A DNA stretch of 64,000 nt from Neoroseomonas eburnea. GTDB taxonomy: Bacteria; Pseudomonadota; Alphaproteobacteria; Acetobacterales; Acetobacteraceae. Below the pieces are notes generated by a model. It was not told the DNA's origin and ran no database searches. It saw nothing but the letters and a program-made list of their open reading frames with translations. Shown here in pieces: positions 40,811-50,595 of this stretch (positions within the stretch are counted from its first letter, which is position 1; each line of letters begins with the position of its first letter). The translations under genes were made by a program, and so were the position numbers. Location: positions 62,001 through 126,000 of the forward strand of contig NZ_JAAEDL010000011.1 in assembly GCF_018129005.1 (NCBI RefSeq), in the 5' to 3' direction.

Positions 40811-42408
40811 CAGAACGCCAGCGCCGTCGCCTGCATCACGAGGGGCAGCTTCCGCACACCCGCCAGCACGCTGTCGGGCATCGGCCCGTCGAGGCCCACC
40901 AGGCAGATCGCATCGCCACCCGGCTCCGACCGGCCGAGGTGGAAGGTCGCGATGTTGATCCCCGCCTCCGCCAGCGCCATGCCGAAGCGGCCGATGAAGC
41001 CCGGCTTGTCCTGGTTGGTCACGTAGAGCATGTGCGCGGCGAAGTCGGCCTCGACCGCGATGCCCTTGATCTCGACCAGGCGCGGCTTGTTTTCCGCCAG
41101 CAGGGTGCCGGCGATCGACTTCTCGTAGCGGTCGGTGGTGACCGTCAGGCGCACCAGCGTCTGGTATTCGCCGCTGCGCTCGACCGTCGTCTCCGCCACC
41201 TCGATGCCGCGCTGCTTCGCCAGCACCGGCGCGTTGACCATGTTCACCGCTCCCATCAGCGGCCCGAGCACCCCGGCCAGCGCCGCGGCGGTCAGCGGGC
41301 GCCGGTTCAGCTCCGCCGCCGCGCCCTCGTACTCGACGCGGATCGCCTTGATGGCGCCGTCCTGCGCCGCGGTGAGCTGCCCGGCCATGCCGCCGAGCAG
41401 GCGGACGAGCTCCATGTAGGGCTTGAGACGCGGAGCCTCCTCCGCCGTCACCGAGGGCATGTTGATGGCGTTGGAGACGGCACCGGTCAGCAGGAAGTCG
41501 GCCATCTGGTCGGCCACCTGCAGGGCGACGTTCTCCTGCGCCTCGGCCGTCGCGGCGCCGAGATGCGGCGTGCAGACGACGTTCTCCAGCGCGAAGAGGG
41601 GGCTGTCGGTGGCAGGCTCGGTCTCGAACACGTCGAGCGCGGCGCCGGCGAGGTGCCCGGATGTCAGGGCGTCATACAGCGCCGCCTCATCCACCAGCCC
41701 GCCGCGGGCGCAGTTGATCAGCCGCGCGCCGGATTTCATGCGCGCGATGTTCTCGCGTGAGAGGATGTTCTTCGTCTGCTCCGTCAGCGGCGTGTGCAGC
41801 GTGACGAAGTCCGCGCGGTGCAGCAGGTCGTGCAGTTCGACCTTCTCCACGCCGAGTTCGACGGCGCGCTTCTCGGACAGGAAGGGATCGAAGGCGACCA
41901 CCTTCATCTTCAGCCCCACCGCGCGATCCGCGACGATCGAGCCGATATTGCCGCAACCGATCAGGCCGAGCGTCTTGCCGAACAGCTCGACGCCCATGAA
42001 GCGGTTCTTCTCCCACTTGCCGGCCTTGGTGGAGCCCGACGCCTCGGGGATCTGGCGCGCGAGCGCGAACATCATGGCGATGGCGTGCTCGGCGGTGGTG
42101 ATGGCGTTGCCGAAGGGCGTGTTCATCACCACCACGCCGCGCGCGGTGGCCGATGTCACATCCACATTGTCGACGCCGATGCCGGCACGGCCGACGACCT
42201 TGAGCTTCGGCGCGGCTTCCATCAGCTCGCGCGTCACCTTGGTCGCGGAGCGCACCGCGAGCCCGTCATAGGCCGCGATGATCTCGCGCAGTTCGGCCGG
42301 CTTGAGCCCCGGCTTGAAGTCGACCTCGATGCCGCGGTCGCGGAAGATCTGGACGGCGGCGGGGGAGAGCTTGTCGGAAATCAGGACCTTTGGCGTCTTG
42401 GTCAGCAT
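40810..42408 (-). CDS. serA: D-3-phosphoglycerate dehydrogenase
   Basis: A 532-residue long-form enzyme that oxidises 3-phosphoglycerate with NAD in the first step of serine synthesis. 'VVGRAGIGVDNVDV' and 'LGLIGCGNIGSIVADRAVGL' (NAD binding), 'INCARGGLVDEAALY' (Arg), 'ALDVFETEPA' (Glu) and 'VVCTPHLGAATAEAQ' (His) make the catalytic domain. An intervening ASB-like domain and a C-terminal ACT domain ('MLYVTNQDKPGFIGRFGMALAEAGINI' in part) probably give serine feedback. It follows serC by 3 bp. Confidence 0.97.
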   Translation of the reverse strand: MLTKTPKVLISDKLSPAAVQIFRDRGIEVDFKPGLKPAELREIIAAYDGLAVRSATKVTRELMEAAPKLKVVGRAGIGVDNVDVTSATARGVVVMNTPFGNAITTAEHAIAMMFALARQIPEASGSTKAGKWEKNRFMGVELFGKTLGLIGCGNIGSIVADRAVGLKMKVVAFDPFLSEKRAVELGVEKVELHDLLHRADFVTLHTPLTEQTKNILSRENIARMKSGARLINCARGGLVDEAALYDALTSGHLAGAALDVFETEPATDSPLFALENVVCTPHLGAATAEAQENVALQVADQMADFLLTGAVSNAINMPSVTAEEAPRLKPYMELVRLLGGMAGQLTAAQDGAIKAIRVEYEGAAAELNRRPLTAAALAGVLGPLMGAVNMVNAPVLAKQRGIEVAETTVERSGEYQTLVRLTVTTDRYEKSIAGTLLAENKPRLVEIKGIAVEADFAAHMLYVTNQDKPGFIGRFGMALAEAGINIATFHLGRSEPGGDAICLVGLDGPMPDSVLAGVRKLPLVMQATALAF

Positions 42409-42411
42409 CGC

Positions 42412-43587
42412 TCAGGCCACCACCACGTCGGCTTCCACGGTGGCGAGCGCCCAGTCGAGCCAGGGCAGCAGCGCCTCGATGTCGGGGGTCTCGACCGTCG
42501 CGCCGCCCCAGATGCGCAGGCCGGCCGGCGCGTCGCGATAGGCGCCGGCATCGAGCGCCACGCCTTCCTTTTCCAGCAGCGAGGCGATCTTCTTCGCCGC
42601 CGCCGCCTGTGCCTCCGCGCCCATGACGGTGAACCACGGCGCCGTGATCTTCAGGCAGATCGAGGTGCAGGACCGCGTCGCCGGGTCCTCGGCGAGGAAA
42701 TCATAGCCCGGCTTCGTCGCCACCCAGCGGGCGATGGCGGCGAGGTTCGCCTCGGATCGCGCAATCAGGCCCTTCAGGCCGCCGACGCTCTCCGCCCATT
42801 TCAGCCCGTCGATCGCATCCTCGACGCAGAGCATCGACGGCGTGTTGATCGTCTCGCCCTTGAAGATGCCCTCGATCAGCTTCCCGCCCTTGGTCATGCG
42901 GAAGATCTTCGGCAGCGGCCGGTCAGGGGTGAAGGACTCCAGCCGCGCCACGGCGCGCGGAGACAGCGCCAGCATGCCGTGCGCGGCCTCACCCCCCAGC
43001 ACCTTCTGCCAGGACCAGGTCACCACATCGAGCTTGCCCCACGGCAGGTCCATCGCGAAGGCCGCCGAGGTCGCGTCGCAGATCGCGAGCCCCTCGCGCG
43101 CATCGCTGATGAACTCCGCATTCGGCAGCCGCACGCCCGAGGTCGTTCCGTTCCACACGAAGACCACGTCACGGCCGGGATCGACCTGCGTGACGTCCGG
43201 CAGCCCGCCGTAGGGCGCCTCGATGATCCGGGCATCCTTCAGCCTGAGCTGCTTGGCGATGTCCGTCGCCCATTCCTTCGAGAAGGATTCCCACACCAGC
43301 ACGTCGACGCCGCGCGCCCCGAGCATCGACCACAGCGCCATCTCCACCGCGCCGGTATCGGAGGCCGGCACGATGCCCAGGCGCCAGTCCGCCGGCATGC
43401 CGAGCACGGCCCTGGACCGCTCGATCACCTCGGCGAGGCGCGCCTTCGGCTCCTTCGCGCGGTGGCTGCGCCCGAGCAGCGCGCCTTCGAGCGCGGCCAG
43501 CGTCCAGCCGGGACGCTTCGCACAGGGACCGGATGAGAATGCGGGATTCGCCGGACGGAGTCCGGGCTTGGGGATGGCGTTCGCCAT
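42412..43587 (-). CDS. serC: Phosphoserine aminotransferase
   Basis: A 391-residue PLP enzyme for the second step of serine synthesis. Family sequences are '[15 protein letters not shown]' at the N-terminus, '[18 protein letters not shown]', '[37 protein letters not shown]' (residues 176-212, including the Lys that binds PLP) and '[17 protein letters not shown]'. This is the alphaproteobacterial/archaeal-type SerC rather than the E. coli type. It is the first gene of serC-serA. Confidence 0.96.
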   Translation of the reverse strand: MANAIPKPGLRPANPAFSSGPCAKRPGWTLAALEGALLGRSHRAKEPKARLAEVIERSRAVLGMPADWRLGIVPASDTGAVEMALWSMLGARGVDVLVWESFSKEWATDIAKQLRLKDARIIEAPYGGLPDVTQVDPGRDVVFVWNGTTSGVRLPNAEFISDAREGLAICDATSAAFAMDLPWGKLDVVTWSWQKVLGGEAAHGMLALSPRAVARLESFTPDRPLPKIFRMTKGGKLIEGIFKGETINTPSMLCVEDAIDGLKWAESVGGLKGLIARSEANLAAIARWVATKPGYDFLAEDPATRSCTSICLKITAPWFTVMGAEAQAAAAKKIASLLEKEGVALDAGAYRDAPAGLRIWGGATVETPDIEALLPWLDWALATVEADVVVA

Positions 43588-43692
43588 GATGCAGCTCCCT
43601 CTCAGAAGCGGATGCGCCCCGGTGGGGGGGCGTGGCCCACCCCCGGAATACGCCTCCGCCGCGCCGCGGGCAACCGCCGCGGCAGGGGCCGG

Positions 43693-44511
43693 TCACGCCT
43701 TGAGGCTGACGGCGAGGCTGGTGATGGTCGTGATGGCGTCGCCGCTGCTGCTGGACGCACTCTCGGCGGCCTCGTTCGCCGCCGCGATCAGGTAGCGCTC
43801 GACGAGCTTGCGGACCTGCTTCGTGTCCTGCAGCGAGTCGAGATCCATCCGCGACGTCACGGCGCGCCCCTGCGCCTCGACGGACTGCACCACGATCGCG
43901 TCGGGCAGGCCGAGGGCGGTGGTAACCACCTCGCGCATCGCGGAGTCGCCGAGCAGCGTGTAGACATCCGTGAAATTCGAGGCGTTCTCGAGCGCATAGA
44001 GCGCGTTCGACATGCCGGCCTGGCTGTCGTCCAGGCCGCTGCGGTACTGGTATTTCACATAGGCGTCGGTCAGCGTCTGGACGAGCGTCTCATCCTTCAG
44101 CCCGTCCAGCCCCGTGCTGTAGACGCCGAGCGTCTCTGCCGCATTCTGCCAGGTCGTCCCGAGCTGGGTGGCGAGCGACTCATCGTCGCTCGGATCGGAG
44201 AGGAGTGCCTTGCGCAGCAGCGCCGTGCTGTCCACCTGGTCGGCGAGGCCCAGCGCGGGTGCGATAACCTTGAGGATGCGCGGATCGGACAGCGCTTCCT
44301 CGATGGTGTCCGCCTTGTCGAGCGCGGTACGGAACTGCGCCAGCGTGCTGAGGGTGACGGGATCCTTCTCCTCCCGGGCCATCCCCTTTTCTTCCGCGCC
44401 CTCGGCGGTGGCGCGGTTCAGCGCTGGGATCGCTTCGGCTGCCGTCCCCGAGGTCGTGCCGGAGGACGACACCCCGAACAACGCCTGGACCTGGGACAGC
44501 GTTATGTTCAT
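43693..44511 (-). CDS. DUF1217 protein (flagellum-associated family)
   Basis: A 272-residue protein with two similar helical halves, each with a 'L...ALGLADQVDSTALLRKALLSDP'-like unit and a 'QNAAETLGVYSTG' or 'SNFTDVYTLLGD' segment, matching DUF1217. In Rhizobiales such genes sit inside flagellar clusters, but no flagellar gene is near here. Start at MNITLSQVQALFG; the longer frame upstream is Arg-rich and unlikely. No signal peptide. Function unknown. Confidence 0.8.
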   Translation of the reverse strand: MNITLSQVQALFGVSSSGTTSGTAAEAIPALNRATAEGAEEKGMAREEKDPVTLSTLAQFRTALDKADTIEEALSDPRILKVIAPALGLADQVDSTALLRKALLSDPSDDESLATQLGTTWQNAAETLGVYSTGLDGLKDETLVQTLTDAYVKYQYRSGLDDSQAGMSNALYALENASNFTDVYTLLGDSAMREVVTTALGLPDAIVVQSVEAQGRAVTSRMDLDSLQDTKQVRKLVERYLIAAANEAAESASSSSGDAITTITSLAVSLKA

Positions 44512-44545
44512 GCCGCATCGTCGCATGCGGCAGGTAAGCGCGGCG

Positions 44546-45355
44546 TTAATCGGGGATGCGGGACAGGTCCACCGTGATGCCGTGGTCGAGCGGCCCATGC
44601 CCCGCGCCATAGCCCGGCGCCGCCGCGATCGCCGCCCGCACATAGGCCCGCGCCCGCACCACCGCGTCGCGCAGCGACATCCCCTGCGCCAGCCCGGCCG
44701 CGATCGCGCTCGCCAGCGTGCAGCCGGTACCATGGGTATGGCGCGTGGCGATGCGCGGGGCGACGAATTCCTCGGCCCCCTCGGCCGTCACCAGCAGGTC
44801 GGTCACCTCGTCGCCTTCGAGATGCCCGCCCTTCAGCAGCACCGCCGGCACGCCGAGGCCGCGCAGCGCCGTGGCCGCCTCCCGCATCGCCGGCACGTCG
44901 CGGATCGGCCGGCCGGCCAGCACCTCCGCCTCCGGCAGGTTCGGCGTGATCACGGTCGCGAGCGGCAGCAGCCGCGCCTTCAGGGTCTCGACCGCGGCCG
45001 GCGCCAGCAGCGGATGTCCGCCCTTGGCGACCATCACCGGGTCGGCGACCAGCGGCACCCCCCGGGCGCGCGCGGCGATCTCCTCGCACACCGCCTCGAT
45101 CACCGGCACATCGTGCAGCATGCCGGTCTTGAGCGCATCGGCGCCGAGATCGTCCAGCACAACCGTGATCTGCTGGCGGATGAAGTCGATCGGCACGCCC
45201 GCCACGCCATGCACGCCGAGCGTGTTCTGCGCGGTCAGCGCGGTGATCGCGGTCATGGCGAAGCCGCCCAGCGCCGTCACCGCCTTGATGTCAGCCTGGA
45301 TGCCGGCTCCGCCGCCGGAATCGCTGCCGGCGATGATGAGGACTCGTCCCTTCAT
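44546..45355 (-). CDS. thiD: Hydroxymethylpyrimidine/phosphomethylpyrimidine kinase
   Basis: A 269-residue ribokinase-fold enzyme that phosphorylates HMP and HMP-P in thiamine synthesis. Motifs: 'IAGSDSGGGAGIQADIKAVTALGG' (in two parts, residues 8-31), 'LKTGMLHD', 'VADPVMVAKGG', 'ITPNLPEAEVLAG' and the ATP/anion-hole 'THGTGCTLASAIAAGLAQG'. No TPP riboswitch-like sequence is evident in the 147 bp upstream, which instead hold GC hairpins. Confidence 0.96.
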   Translation of the reverse strand: MKGRVLIIAGSDSGGGAGIQADIKAVTALGGFAMTAITALTAQNTLGVHGVAGVPIDFIRQQITVVLDDLGADALKTGMLHDVPVIEAVCEEIAARARGVPLVADPVMVAKGGHPLLAPAAVETLKARLLPLATVITPNLPEAEVLAGRPIRDVPAMREAATALRGLGVPAVLLKGGHLEGDEVTDLLVTAEGAEEFVAPRIATRHTHGTGCTLASAIAAGLAQGMSLRDAVVRARAYVRAAIAAAPGYGAGHGPLDHGITVDLSRIPD

Positions 45356-45370
45356 GGTCGCTCCAACACT

Positions 45371-45498
45371 CGGGGGGAGAAGGGAACTTCTCCCCCCGAA
45401 CCCCCCACAACCTTCCTTGGCATCTGGGAACTGACAGCAGAGGCAGGCACCAGGAAACCGGAAAAGGGAGGGGGCTCGGGGGAGGTTCTCCTCCCCCG
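45371..45498. repeat. Inverted pair of GC hairpins between glmM and thiD
   Basis: Left: a perfect 12-bp stem CGGGGGGAGAAG/CTTCTCCCCCCG with GGAA loop (45371-45398). Right: CGGGGGAGG/CCTCCCCCG with TTCT loop (45477-45498). Between them GGCACCAGGAAACCGG resembles GGCACCAGGTACCGG before the module at 10575. This looks like a degenerate inverted double-hairpin pair; the right one ends 5 bp beyond the glmM stop and may be its terminator. Confidence 0.7.
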
Positions 45499-45502
45499 AC
45501 CT

Positions 45503-46876
45503 TCACGCCGCCCGCGCCTTCGCCCGGATCGTATCCGCCAGCCGCGCCACCGTGGCCTCGACCAGCCCTTCCTCCTCTGCCTCCGCCATCACACGGATCA
45601 CCGGCTCGGTCCCGCTCGGCCGGATCAGCACCCGCCCGCGCGCGCCGAGCGCCGCCTCCTCCGCCGCGATCGCCGCCTTCACCCCGTCGTCGTTCAGTGG
45701 CGAGGCCCCGGCATAGCGCACATTCACCAGCCGCTGCGGCAGCGGCGCGAAGCAGCGCAGCGCCTCGCTCGCCGGGCGCTTCTCCTCCACCAGCACCGCC
45801 AGCACCTGCAGCGCCGCGATCAGCCCGTCACCCGTCGTGCCGAAATCCGGCATGATCATGTGGCCCGACTGCTCGCCGCCGATGTTGCAGCCTTCCTCGC
45901 GCATCCGCTCGCCGACATAGCGGTCGCCGACCGCGGTGCGCAGCAGGCGCAGCCCCCGCGCGGCGAGGAAGCGCTCCAGCCCCATGTTGGACATCACCGT
46001 CGCCACCACCGCGCCGCCGCGCAGCCGGTCCTGCGCGTGCCAGGACCTGGCGATGAGCGCGAGGATCTGGTCCCCGTCCACCAGCTGCCCCGCCTCGTCC
46101 ACCAGCACCACCCGGTCGGCGTCGCCGTCCAGCGCGATGCCGAGATCGGCGCGCCGTTCCCGCACCAGCTCCGCGAGCTGCGCCGGCGAGGTCGAGCCGA
46201 CGCCGCGGTTGATGTTGAAGCCGTCCGGCGCGACGCCGATCGAGACCACCTCCGCGCCCAGCTCCCACAGCACCGTCGGCGCCACCCGGTAGGCGGCGCC
46301 ATGCGCGCAATCGACCACGATGCGCAGGCCCTCGAGCGTCAGGCCGCGCGGGAAGGAGGCCTTCGCCGCCTCGATGTAGCGGCCCGGCGCGTCCTCGAGC
46401 CGGCTCGCGCGGCCGAGCCGGCCCGGCGGCACCAGCGCGGCGGTGAGGTCGCCGGCCATCAGCGCCTCGATCTCGCATTCCTGCTCGTCGGTCAGCTTCA
46501 GCCCGTCCGGGCCGAACAGCTTGATGCCGTTGTCCTCGTAGGGGTTGTGCGAGGCGCTGATCATCACGCCGAGATCGGCGCGCAGCGAGCGCGTCAGCAA
46601 CGCGATCGCCGGCGTCGGCAAGGGGCCGACGATCACCACGTCCATGCCCGCGCCGATGAAGCCCGCGGTCAGCGCGGGTTCCAGCATGTAGCCCGACAGC
46701 CGCGTGTCCTTGCCGATCACCACCCGGTGCCGGTGCGCGCCACGGTTGAAGTAGCGCCCCGCCGCCTGGCCGAGCCGCAGCGCGGTGGCCGCGTCCATCG
46801 GCGCCCTGTTGGCGGTGCCGCGGATGCCATCCGTGCCGAACAGGCGGCGGGCGGGGGGGCGGGAATCCTGGGACAT
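45503..46876 (-). CDS. glmM: Phosphoglucosamine mutase
   Basis: A 457-residue enzyme interconverting glucosamine-6-phosphate and glucosamine-1-phosphate for peptidoglycan and LPS precursors. It has '[18 protein letters not shown]' at the start, the catalytic phosphoserine loop '[20 protein letters not shown]', the Mg loop '[17 protein letters not shown]' and the sugar-phosphate loop '[16 protein letters not shown]'. Start at MSQDSRPP with an AAGGAG site; the longer upstream frame runs into the divergent gene's leader. Confidence 0.97.
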   Translation of the reverse strand: MSQDSRPPARRLFGTDGIRGTANRAPMDAATALRLGQAAGRYFNRGAHRHRVVIGKDTRLSGYMLEPALTAGFIGAGMDVVIVGPLPTPAIALLTRSLRADLGVMISASHNPYEDNGIKLFGPDGLKLTDEQECEIEALMAGDLTAALVPPGRLGRASRLEDAPGRYIEAAKASFPRGLTLEGLRIVVDCAHGAAYRVAPTVLWELGAEVVSIGVAPDGFNINRGVGSTSPAQLAELVRERRADLGIALDGDADRVVLVDEAGQLVDGDQILALIARSWHAQDRLRGGAVVATVMSNMGLERFLAARGLRLLRTAVGDRYVGERMREEGCNIGGEQSGHMIMPDFGTTGDGLIAALQVLAVLVEEKRPASEALRCFAPLPQRLVNVRYAGASPLNDDGVKAAIAAEEAALGARGRVLIRPSGTEPVIRVMAEAEEEGLVEATVARLADTIRAKARAA

Positions 46877-47000
46877 GCTGCGCTCCTTGACGGCTTCCCT
46901 AGCGCGTGAGTGCCCGCCGCGTCCATTCGGGCGCCGGTTTGGCGCCGCCTGCGAGGCATGCTCTGCTCCGCCGCGACAAGCAGACACGGAGCGAACGCCC

Positions 47001-47897
47001 ATGGCCACGCCGCCGACCGAGCAGGTCCCCGCCATCCATCACCGCCGCGTCGGGGACATCGTCCTCACCGTGGTCAGCGACGGCTTCCTCGACGGCTCCA
47101 TGTCCGTGCTGCAGAACATCTCCCCCGAGGAAGCCTCGGAGATGCTGCGCGCCGTCTTCCGGCCGGTGCCGCGGCGCACCTCGCTCAACTGCTTCCTGGT
47201 CCATTCCGGCGGCCGCACCGCGCTGATCGACACCGGCGCCGGTACGCACATGCAGAAGAGCTCCGGCCAGCTCCCGCGCAACCTGGCCGCCACCGGCGTC
47301 AGCCCGGCCGAGATCGACACGGTGCTGCTGACGCACATGCACCCGGACCATTCCAACGGCCTCGGCAACGCCGAGGGCGCCGCCGCCTTCCCCCAAGCCG
47401 AGCTCGCCATGCACGCGGCCGAGCATGCCTACTGGACCGACGCGGAAGCCGAGGCGGAGGTCGCCCGCAGCGGCCAGGGCGTGCCGACGGGCGGTGCCTA
47501 TTTCCCCATGGCGCGGCGGCAGATGGCGCCCTACGCCGAGCGCCTGCGCCTGTTCCAGGGTGGGCAGGAGGTCTTCCCGGGCGTCACCGCCATGCACTTC
47601 CCCGGCCACACCCCGGGGCATTGCGGCTACCTGATCGCCTCGGGCGGCGAATCCCTGCTGATCTGGGGCGATATCGTCCACCTGCCGGAAGTGCAGGTGC
47701 CGCGCCCCGAGGTGACCATCCAGTTCGATGTCGATCCGGCACAGGCGGCCGCGACACGGCGGCGCGTCTTCGACATGGTGGCGACGGAGCGGACGCATAT
47801 CGCGGGCATGCACCTGCACTTCCCGGCGACCGCCCATCTGGCGCGGGAGGGCGCCGGCTACCGGCTCTTCCCCGAGGCATGGACGCAGGTGCTGTAG
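47001..47897 (+). CDS. MBL-fold metallo-hydrolase
   Basis: A 298-residue metallo-beta-lactamase-fold protein. The di-zinc motif is '[15 protein letters not shown]' (HxHxDH), followed by '[14 protein letters not shown]' (His) and '[14 protein letters not shown]' (Asp), with a further His in '[12 protein letters not shown]'. The layout resembles quorum-quenching lactonases and related hydrolases, with '[10 protein letters not shown]' at the N-terminus. No signal peptide, so probably cytoplasmic. It is divergent from glmM, 124 bp away. Substrate not identifiable. Confidence 0.93.
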   Translation: MATPPTEQVPAIHHRRVGDIVLTVVSDGFLDGSMSVLQNISPEEASEMLRAVFRPVPRRTSLNCFLVHSGGRTALIDTGAGTHMQKSSGQLPRNLAATGVSPAEIDTVLLTHMHPDHSNGLGNAEGAAAFPQAELAMHAAEHAYWTDAEAEAEVARSGQGVPTGGAYFPMARRQMAPYAERLRLFQGGQEVFPGVTAMHFPGHTPGHCGYLIASGGESLLIWGDIVHLPEVQVPRPEVTIQFDVDPAQAAATRRRVFDMVATERTHIAGMHLHFPATAHLAREGAGYRLFPEAWTQVL

Positions 47898-48142
47898 CGG
47901 GGCGTCCCGCGCGGTCTCGCGGGCGGCATGGCCCTGCGGCCGGGCCCGGCGCCGCGGCGGATGGCCCGGCCGGTCGCGGATGAGACGCCGTTGTGCCTTG
48001 CTCGGATCTCGGGCCGGGGCGCGGCGGAGCCCTCCCCGGCGCCGTCACCTTCCGTGACGCGCCGCCGCCGTCCTGCCATCGCCGTGCCGCGGCCTTGCCT
48101 TGCGCCGGGCGTCTCCTGTCCTCGCTGGAAAGGAGGAAACCC

Positions 48143-48400
48143 ATGCGTCGCCTGTTTCCCGCTGCCGCCCTGCTGTTCGCGACCCTCGCCGCGACCCCCG
48201 CCCTGGCCTGGGAGCACCGGCCGCACGGCCATGGCTGGCGTCCCGCGCCGGCCTGGCATCAGCCTCATCGCCATTACGGCTGGCACCGCCCCTGGCGGCC
48301 GCCCCACCATGCCTGGAACGGCGGCTGGCACGGCCCCCGGCCCTATGGCCGGCCCCATGCCGATCGCGACCGCGGCTGGGGCTACCCCCGGCGCTGGTAG
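48143..48400 (+). CDS. Small secreted His/Trp/Pro/Arg-rich protein
   Basis: An 85-residue protein with a signal peptide (MRRLFPAAALLFATLAATPALA, cleavage before WEH) and a mature part of about 63 residues rich in His, Trp, Pro, Arg, Gly and Tyr, with repeated 'HRPxG' and 'WHxPH' patterns and no Cys. The strong AGGAGG ribosome site 5-10 nt upstream supports expression. The composition suggests binding of copper, zinc or nickel at the envelope; this is inference. Confidence 0.75.
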   Translation: MRRLFPAAALLFATLAATPALAWEHRPHGHGWRPAPAWHQPHRHYGWHRPWRPPHHAWNGGWHGPRPYGRPHADRDRGWGYPRRW

Positions 48401-48606
48401 GCGGCGGCCCGCCGGATCCAGTCGAGCGCCCCGGCCCGCAGGCGCGCCGCGGCCATCCCCTGCGCCGCCTCCGGGGCGCCCGTCGCCGGCCTCGCCGCGG
48501 CCGGGCGGGCAGCCGGCGCCGCCAGGGCACGTCCCGGCGCCACCGCCCCGATCCATCCGGCCGCCAGCAGCGCAAGCCCGATCGTCCCTCTGATGCCTGC
48601 CGTCAT
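48382..48606 (-). CDS. Small secreted Ala/Pro-rich protein
   Basis: A 74-residue frame starting MTAGIRGTIGLALLAAGW with a clear signal peptide (cleavage near 'ALA-AP'), then an Ala/Pro linker and an amphipathic end 'MAAARLRAGALDWIRRAAAYQ' in part. The 3' end overlaps the convergent His-rich gene by 19 bp. A GGACGGAAG stretch precedes the ATG. Not recognised; could be spurious, but the signal peptide is convincing. Confidence 0.5.
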   Translation of the reverse strand: MTAGIRGTIGLALLAAGWIGAVAPGRALAAPAARPAAARPATGAPEAAQGMAAARLRAGALDWIRRAAAYQRRG

Positions 48607-48763
48607 CTTCCGTCCCCAATCCGGTCGTGGCATCAGAAGAGCAGTCGCAGGTGACCGGGATGTGTCCGGTCCGCGGCGCAATGCAACAGAGGCTCTGGCG
48701 CGGGCGCATCGTCTCGCGCAGGATGACGATTACGTGATCTGGAGAGCAGGGAGCAGCCGCCTG

Positions 48764-49723
48764 ATGCCCGGGACCGCGCGCCGCGCGCTGCTGATGGGCG
48801 CCCTCGCCCTGCCCGCGATCCGTCGGGCCGCGGCGGGCTGGACACCGTCCGGCCCGGTGCGCCTGGTGGTGCCCTTCGCCGAGGGCGGCACCAATGACGA
48901 GGTGGTGCGTGCCCTCGCCGCGGCCGCCGCGCCGCGGCTCGGCCAGCCGATCGAGGTGCAGAACAAGCCCGGCCGGGGCGGCGTGCGCGCCATCGCGGCG
49001 CTCGCCACGGCGCCGCCGGACGGCCGGCTGCTGGCGCAACTGCCGGCCTCCGCGCTGCGCATCGCGCTGCTCGAACACCTGCCCTTCGAGATCCCGGCCG
49101 ACACCACCCCCATCCTCGGCGTCGCCGGGCAGGCCTTCGGCGCCATCGCCAAGGTCGGGCGCTTTCCGAATGGCTGGGCAGACTTCCTGCAGGAAGCGCG
49201 CGAAAAGCCGGGCACGCTGTCCTACGGCAGCGCCGGGGTGAACTCGAACGGGCACCTCACCATGGCGCGGCTGCTGCTGCGCGAGCGCGTGCAGGTCGCC
49301 CACGTGCCCTTCCGCGGCGCTGCGCACGGCGCGCGGGCACTGCTCGCCGGCGACGTGGACGTGATGGCGGGGCCGGTCAGTATCGGCTCCCTCGTCACCG
49401 ACGGGGAGGCCGCCTGGCTGCATGTCTGGAGCGCGCAGCGCCTGCCGCGCTGGCCGGAGGCGCCGACGCTGCGCGAGCTCGGATACCGGCTGACGGTGAC
49501 GGCACCCTTCGGCATCGTCGGCCCGCCGCGCCTGCCGGGCGAGGCGACCGCCGCCCTGCACGACGCCTTCCGCGCCGCGATGCGCAGCGAGGCCTTCCAG
49601 AACGAGCTGACGACGAACGACATGACCGAGGATTATCGCGACGGTGCCGCCTATGCCGCCTTCCTGGCGGAATCGGCCCGCGCCGAGGAAATGCTGATCG
49701 GCCGGCTCGGCCTGCAGCCATGA
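48764..49723 (+). CDS. Bug/TctC family substrate-binding protein
   Basis: A 319-residue periplasmic receptor. Signal sequence MPGTARRALLMGALALPA, then the family landmarks 'SGPVRLVVPFAEGGTNDEVV', 'VQNKPGRGGVRAIAALA', 'GTLSYGSAGVNSNGHL', 'HVPFRGAAHGARALLAGDVDVM' in part and 'PEAPTLRELGY'. No TctAB genes nearby. The stop overlaps the start of a GNAT gene (ATGA). It is the second Bug-type protein in the window and about as diverged from the first as typical for the family. Confidence 0.9.
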   Translation: MPGTARRALLMGALALPAIRRAAAGWTPSGPVRLVVPFAEGGTNDEVVRALAAAAAPRLGQPIEVQNKPGRGGVRAIAALATAPPDGRLLAQLPASALRIALLEHLPFEIPADTTPILGVAGQAFGAIAKVGRFPNGWADFLQEAREKPGTLSYGSAGVNSNGHLTMARLLLRERVQVAHVPFRGAAHGARALLAGDVDVMAGPVSIGSLVTDGEAAWLHVWSAQRLPRWPEAPTLRELGYRLTVTAPFGIVGPPRLPGEATAALHDAFRAAMRSEAFQNELTTNDMTEDYRDGAAYAAFLAESARAEEMLIGRLGLQP

Positions 49724-50493
49724 TGCCGCCCGATACCGCGGCGCTGGAGCGCGCGGTGCTCTCCGCCGTGCCGGCGCCCCGCGTGGCCTTCGACGGCCCC
49801 TTCGTGCTGCGTGCCTTCGCCGGCGGCACCGGGCGGGCGAATGCGGCCTCCTCGCTCGACCCGGCGCCCGACCCGGACCTCGCGGCGCGCGTGGCGCGGA
49901 TCGAGGCGCGCTACGCCGCGCTCGGCTTCGCGCCGCGCTTCCGCTCCACGCCGCTCGACCCGCCGGGGCTTGCCGCGCTGCTCGCCGCGCGCGGCTATGT
50001 CGAGAAGGACGAGACCGTGATCCTGCTGGCGCCGATCGCCGCGATCGCCGCGCCCGACGCCGCCGCCGAGATGCTGCCGGCGCCCGATGCCGACTGGATG
50101 GCGGTGACCGCGACGGCCGAGCACCAGACCTCCGCCCGGCGGCAGGAGAAGCAGGGCACGCCCCCCTTGCTGATGGTGCCCGGCGCCTGGATCACGCTGC
50201 GCGAGGGCGCGGAGGCCGCCGCCGTCATCTCCGTCGTCGCCTCGGGCGAGATCGCCGGCTTCTTCGACCTGGCCGTGCGGCCCGAGCACCGGAGGAAGGG
50301 CCTCGCCGCGCGGGCGGTGCGGGCGGCGGCGCAATGGGCGCAGGACCAGGGCGCGGCCTGGCTGTCCTGCCAGGTGGCGGCGGCGAACACCGCCTCGCTC
50401 TCGCTCAACGCCGGGCTCGGCATGGTCGAGGCCTATCGCTACCGCTATCTGGTGCGCGCGCAGGATGCGCTGCCGGCGATGCGTTTCGCCTAA
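49720..50493 (+). CDS. GNAT-family N-acetyltransferase
   Basis: A 257-residue two-lobed protein. The acetyl-CoA-binding motif is in the C-terminal half: 'IAGFFDLAVRPEHRRKGLAARAVRAAAQWA' (in parts, residues 178-207), with 'RKGLAA' as the pyrophosphate loop, then 'NTASLSLNAGLGMVEAYRYRY'. The N-terminal half resembles a degenerate GNAT domain. Acceptor unknown. Translationally coupled to the Bug-type gene by ATGA, an uninformative pairing. Confidence 0.9.
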   Translation: MMPPDTAALERAVLSAVPAPRVAFDGPFVLRAFAGGTGRANAASSLDPAPDPDLAARVARIEARYAALGFAPRFRSTPLDPPGLAALLAARGYVEKDETVILLAPIAAIAAPDAAAEMLPAPDADWMAVTATAEHQTSARRQEKQGTPPLLMVPGAWITLREGAEAAAVISVVASGEIAGFFDLAVRPEHRRKGLAARAVRAAAQWAQDQGAAWLSCQVAAANTASLSLNAGLGMVEAYRYRYLVRAQDALPAMRFA

Positions 50494-50595
50494 TCCCGCG
50501 GCGCGCCGCCCTGCCCCGCGGCGGCGACAGGTTGCACCCGGCCCCAATCCCGACCAAATAGCTCCGGTAAGCAATCGCCAGCGCGGAACCCCGCC

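Noticed and set aside
45356-45500. Possible TPP riboswitch upstream of thiD
   Set aside because: No thi-box (CUGAGA-type) core was found; the region consists of GC hairpins of the repeat family.
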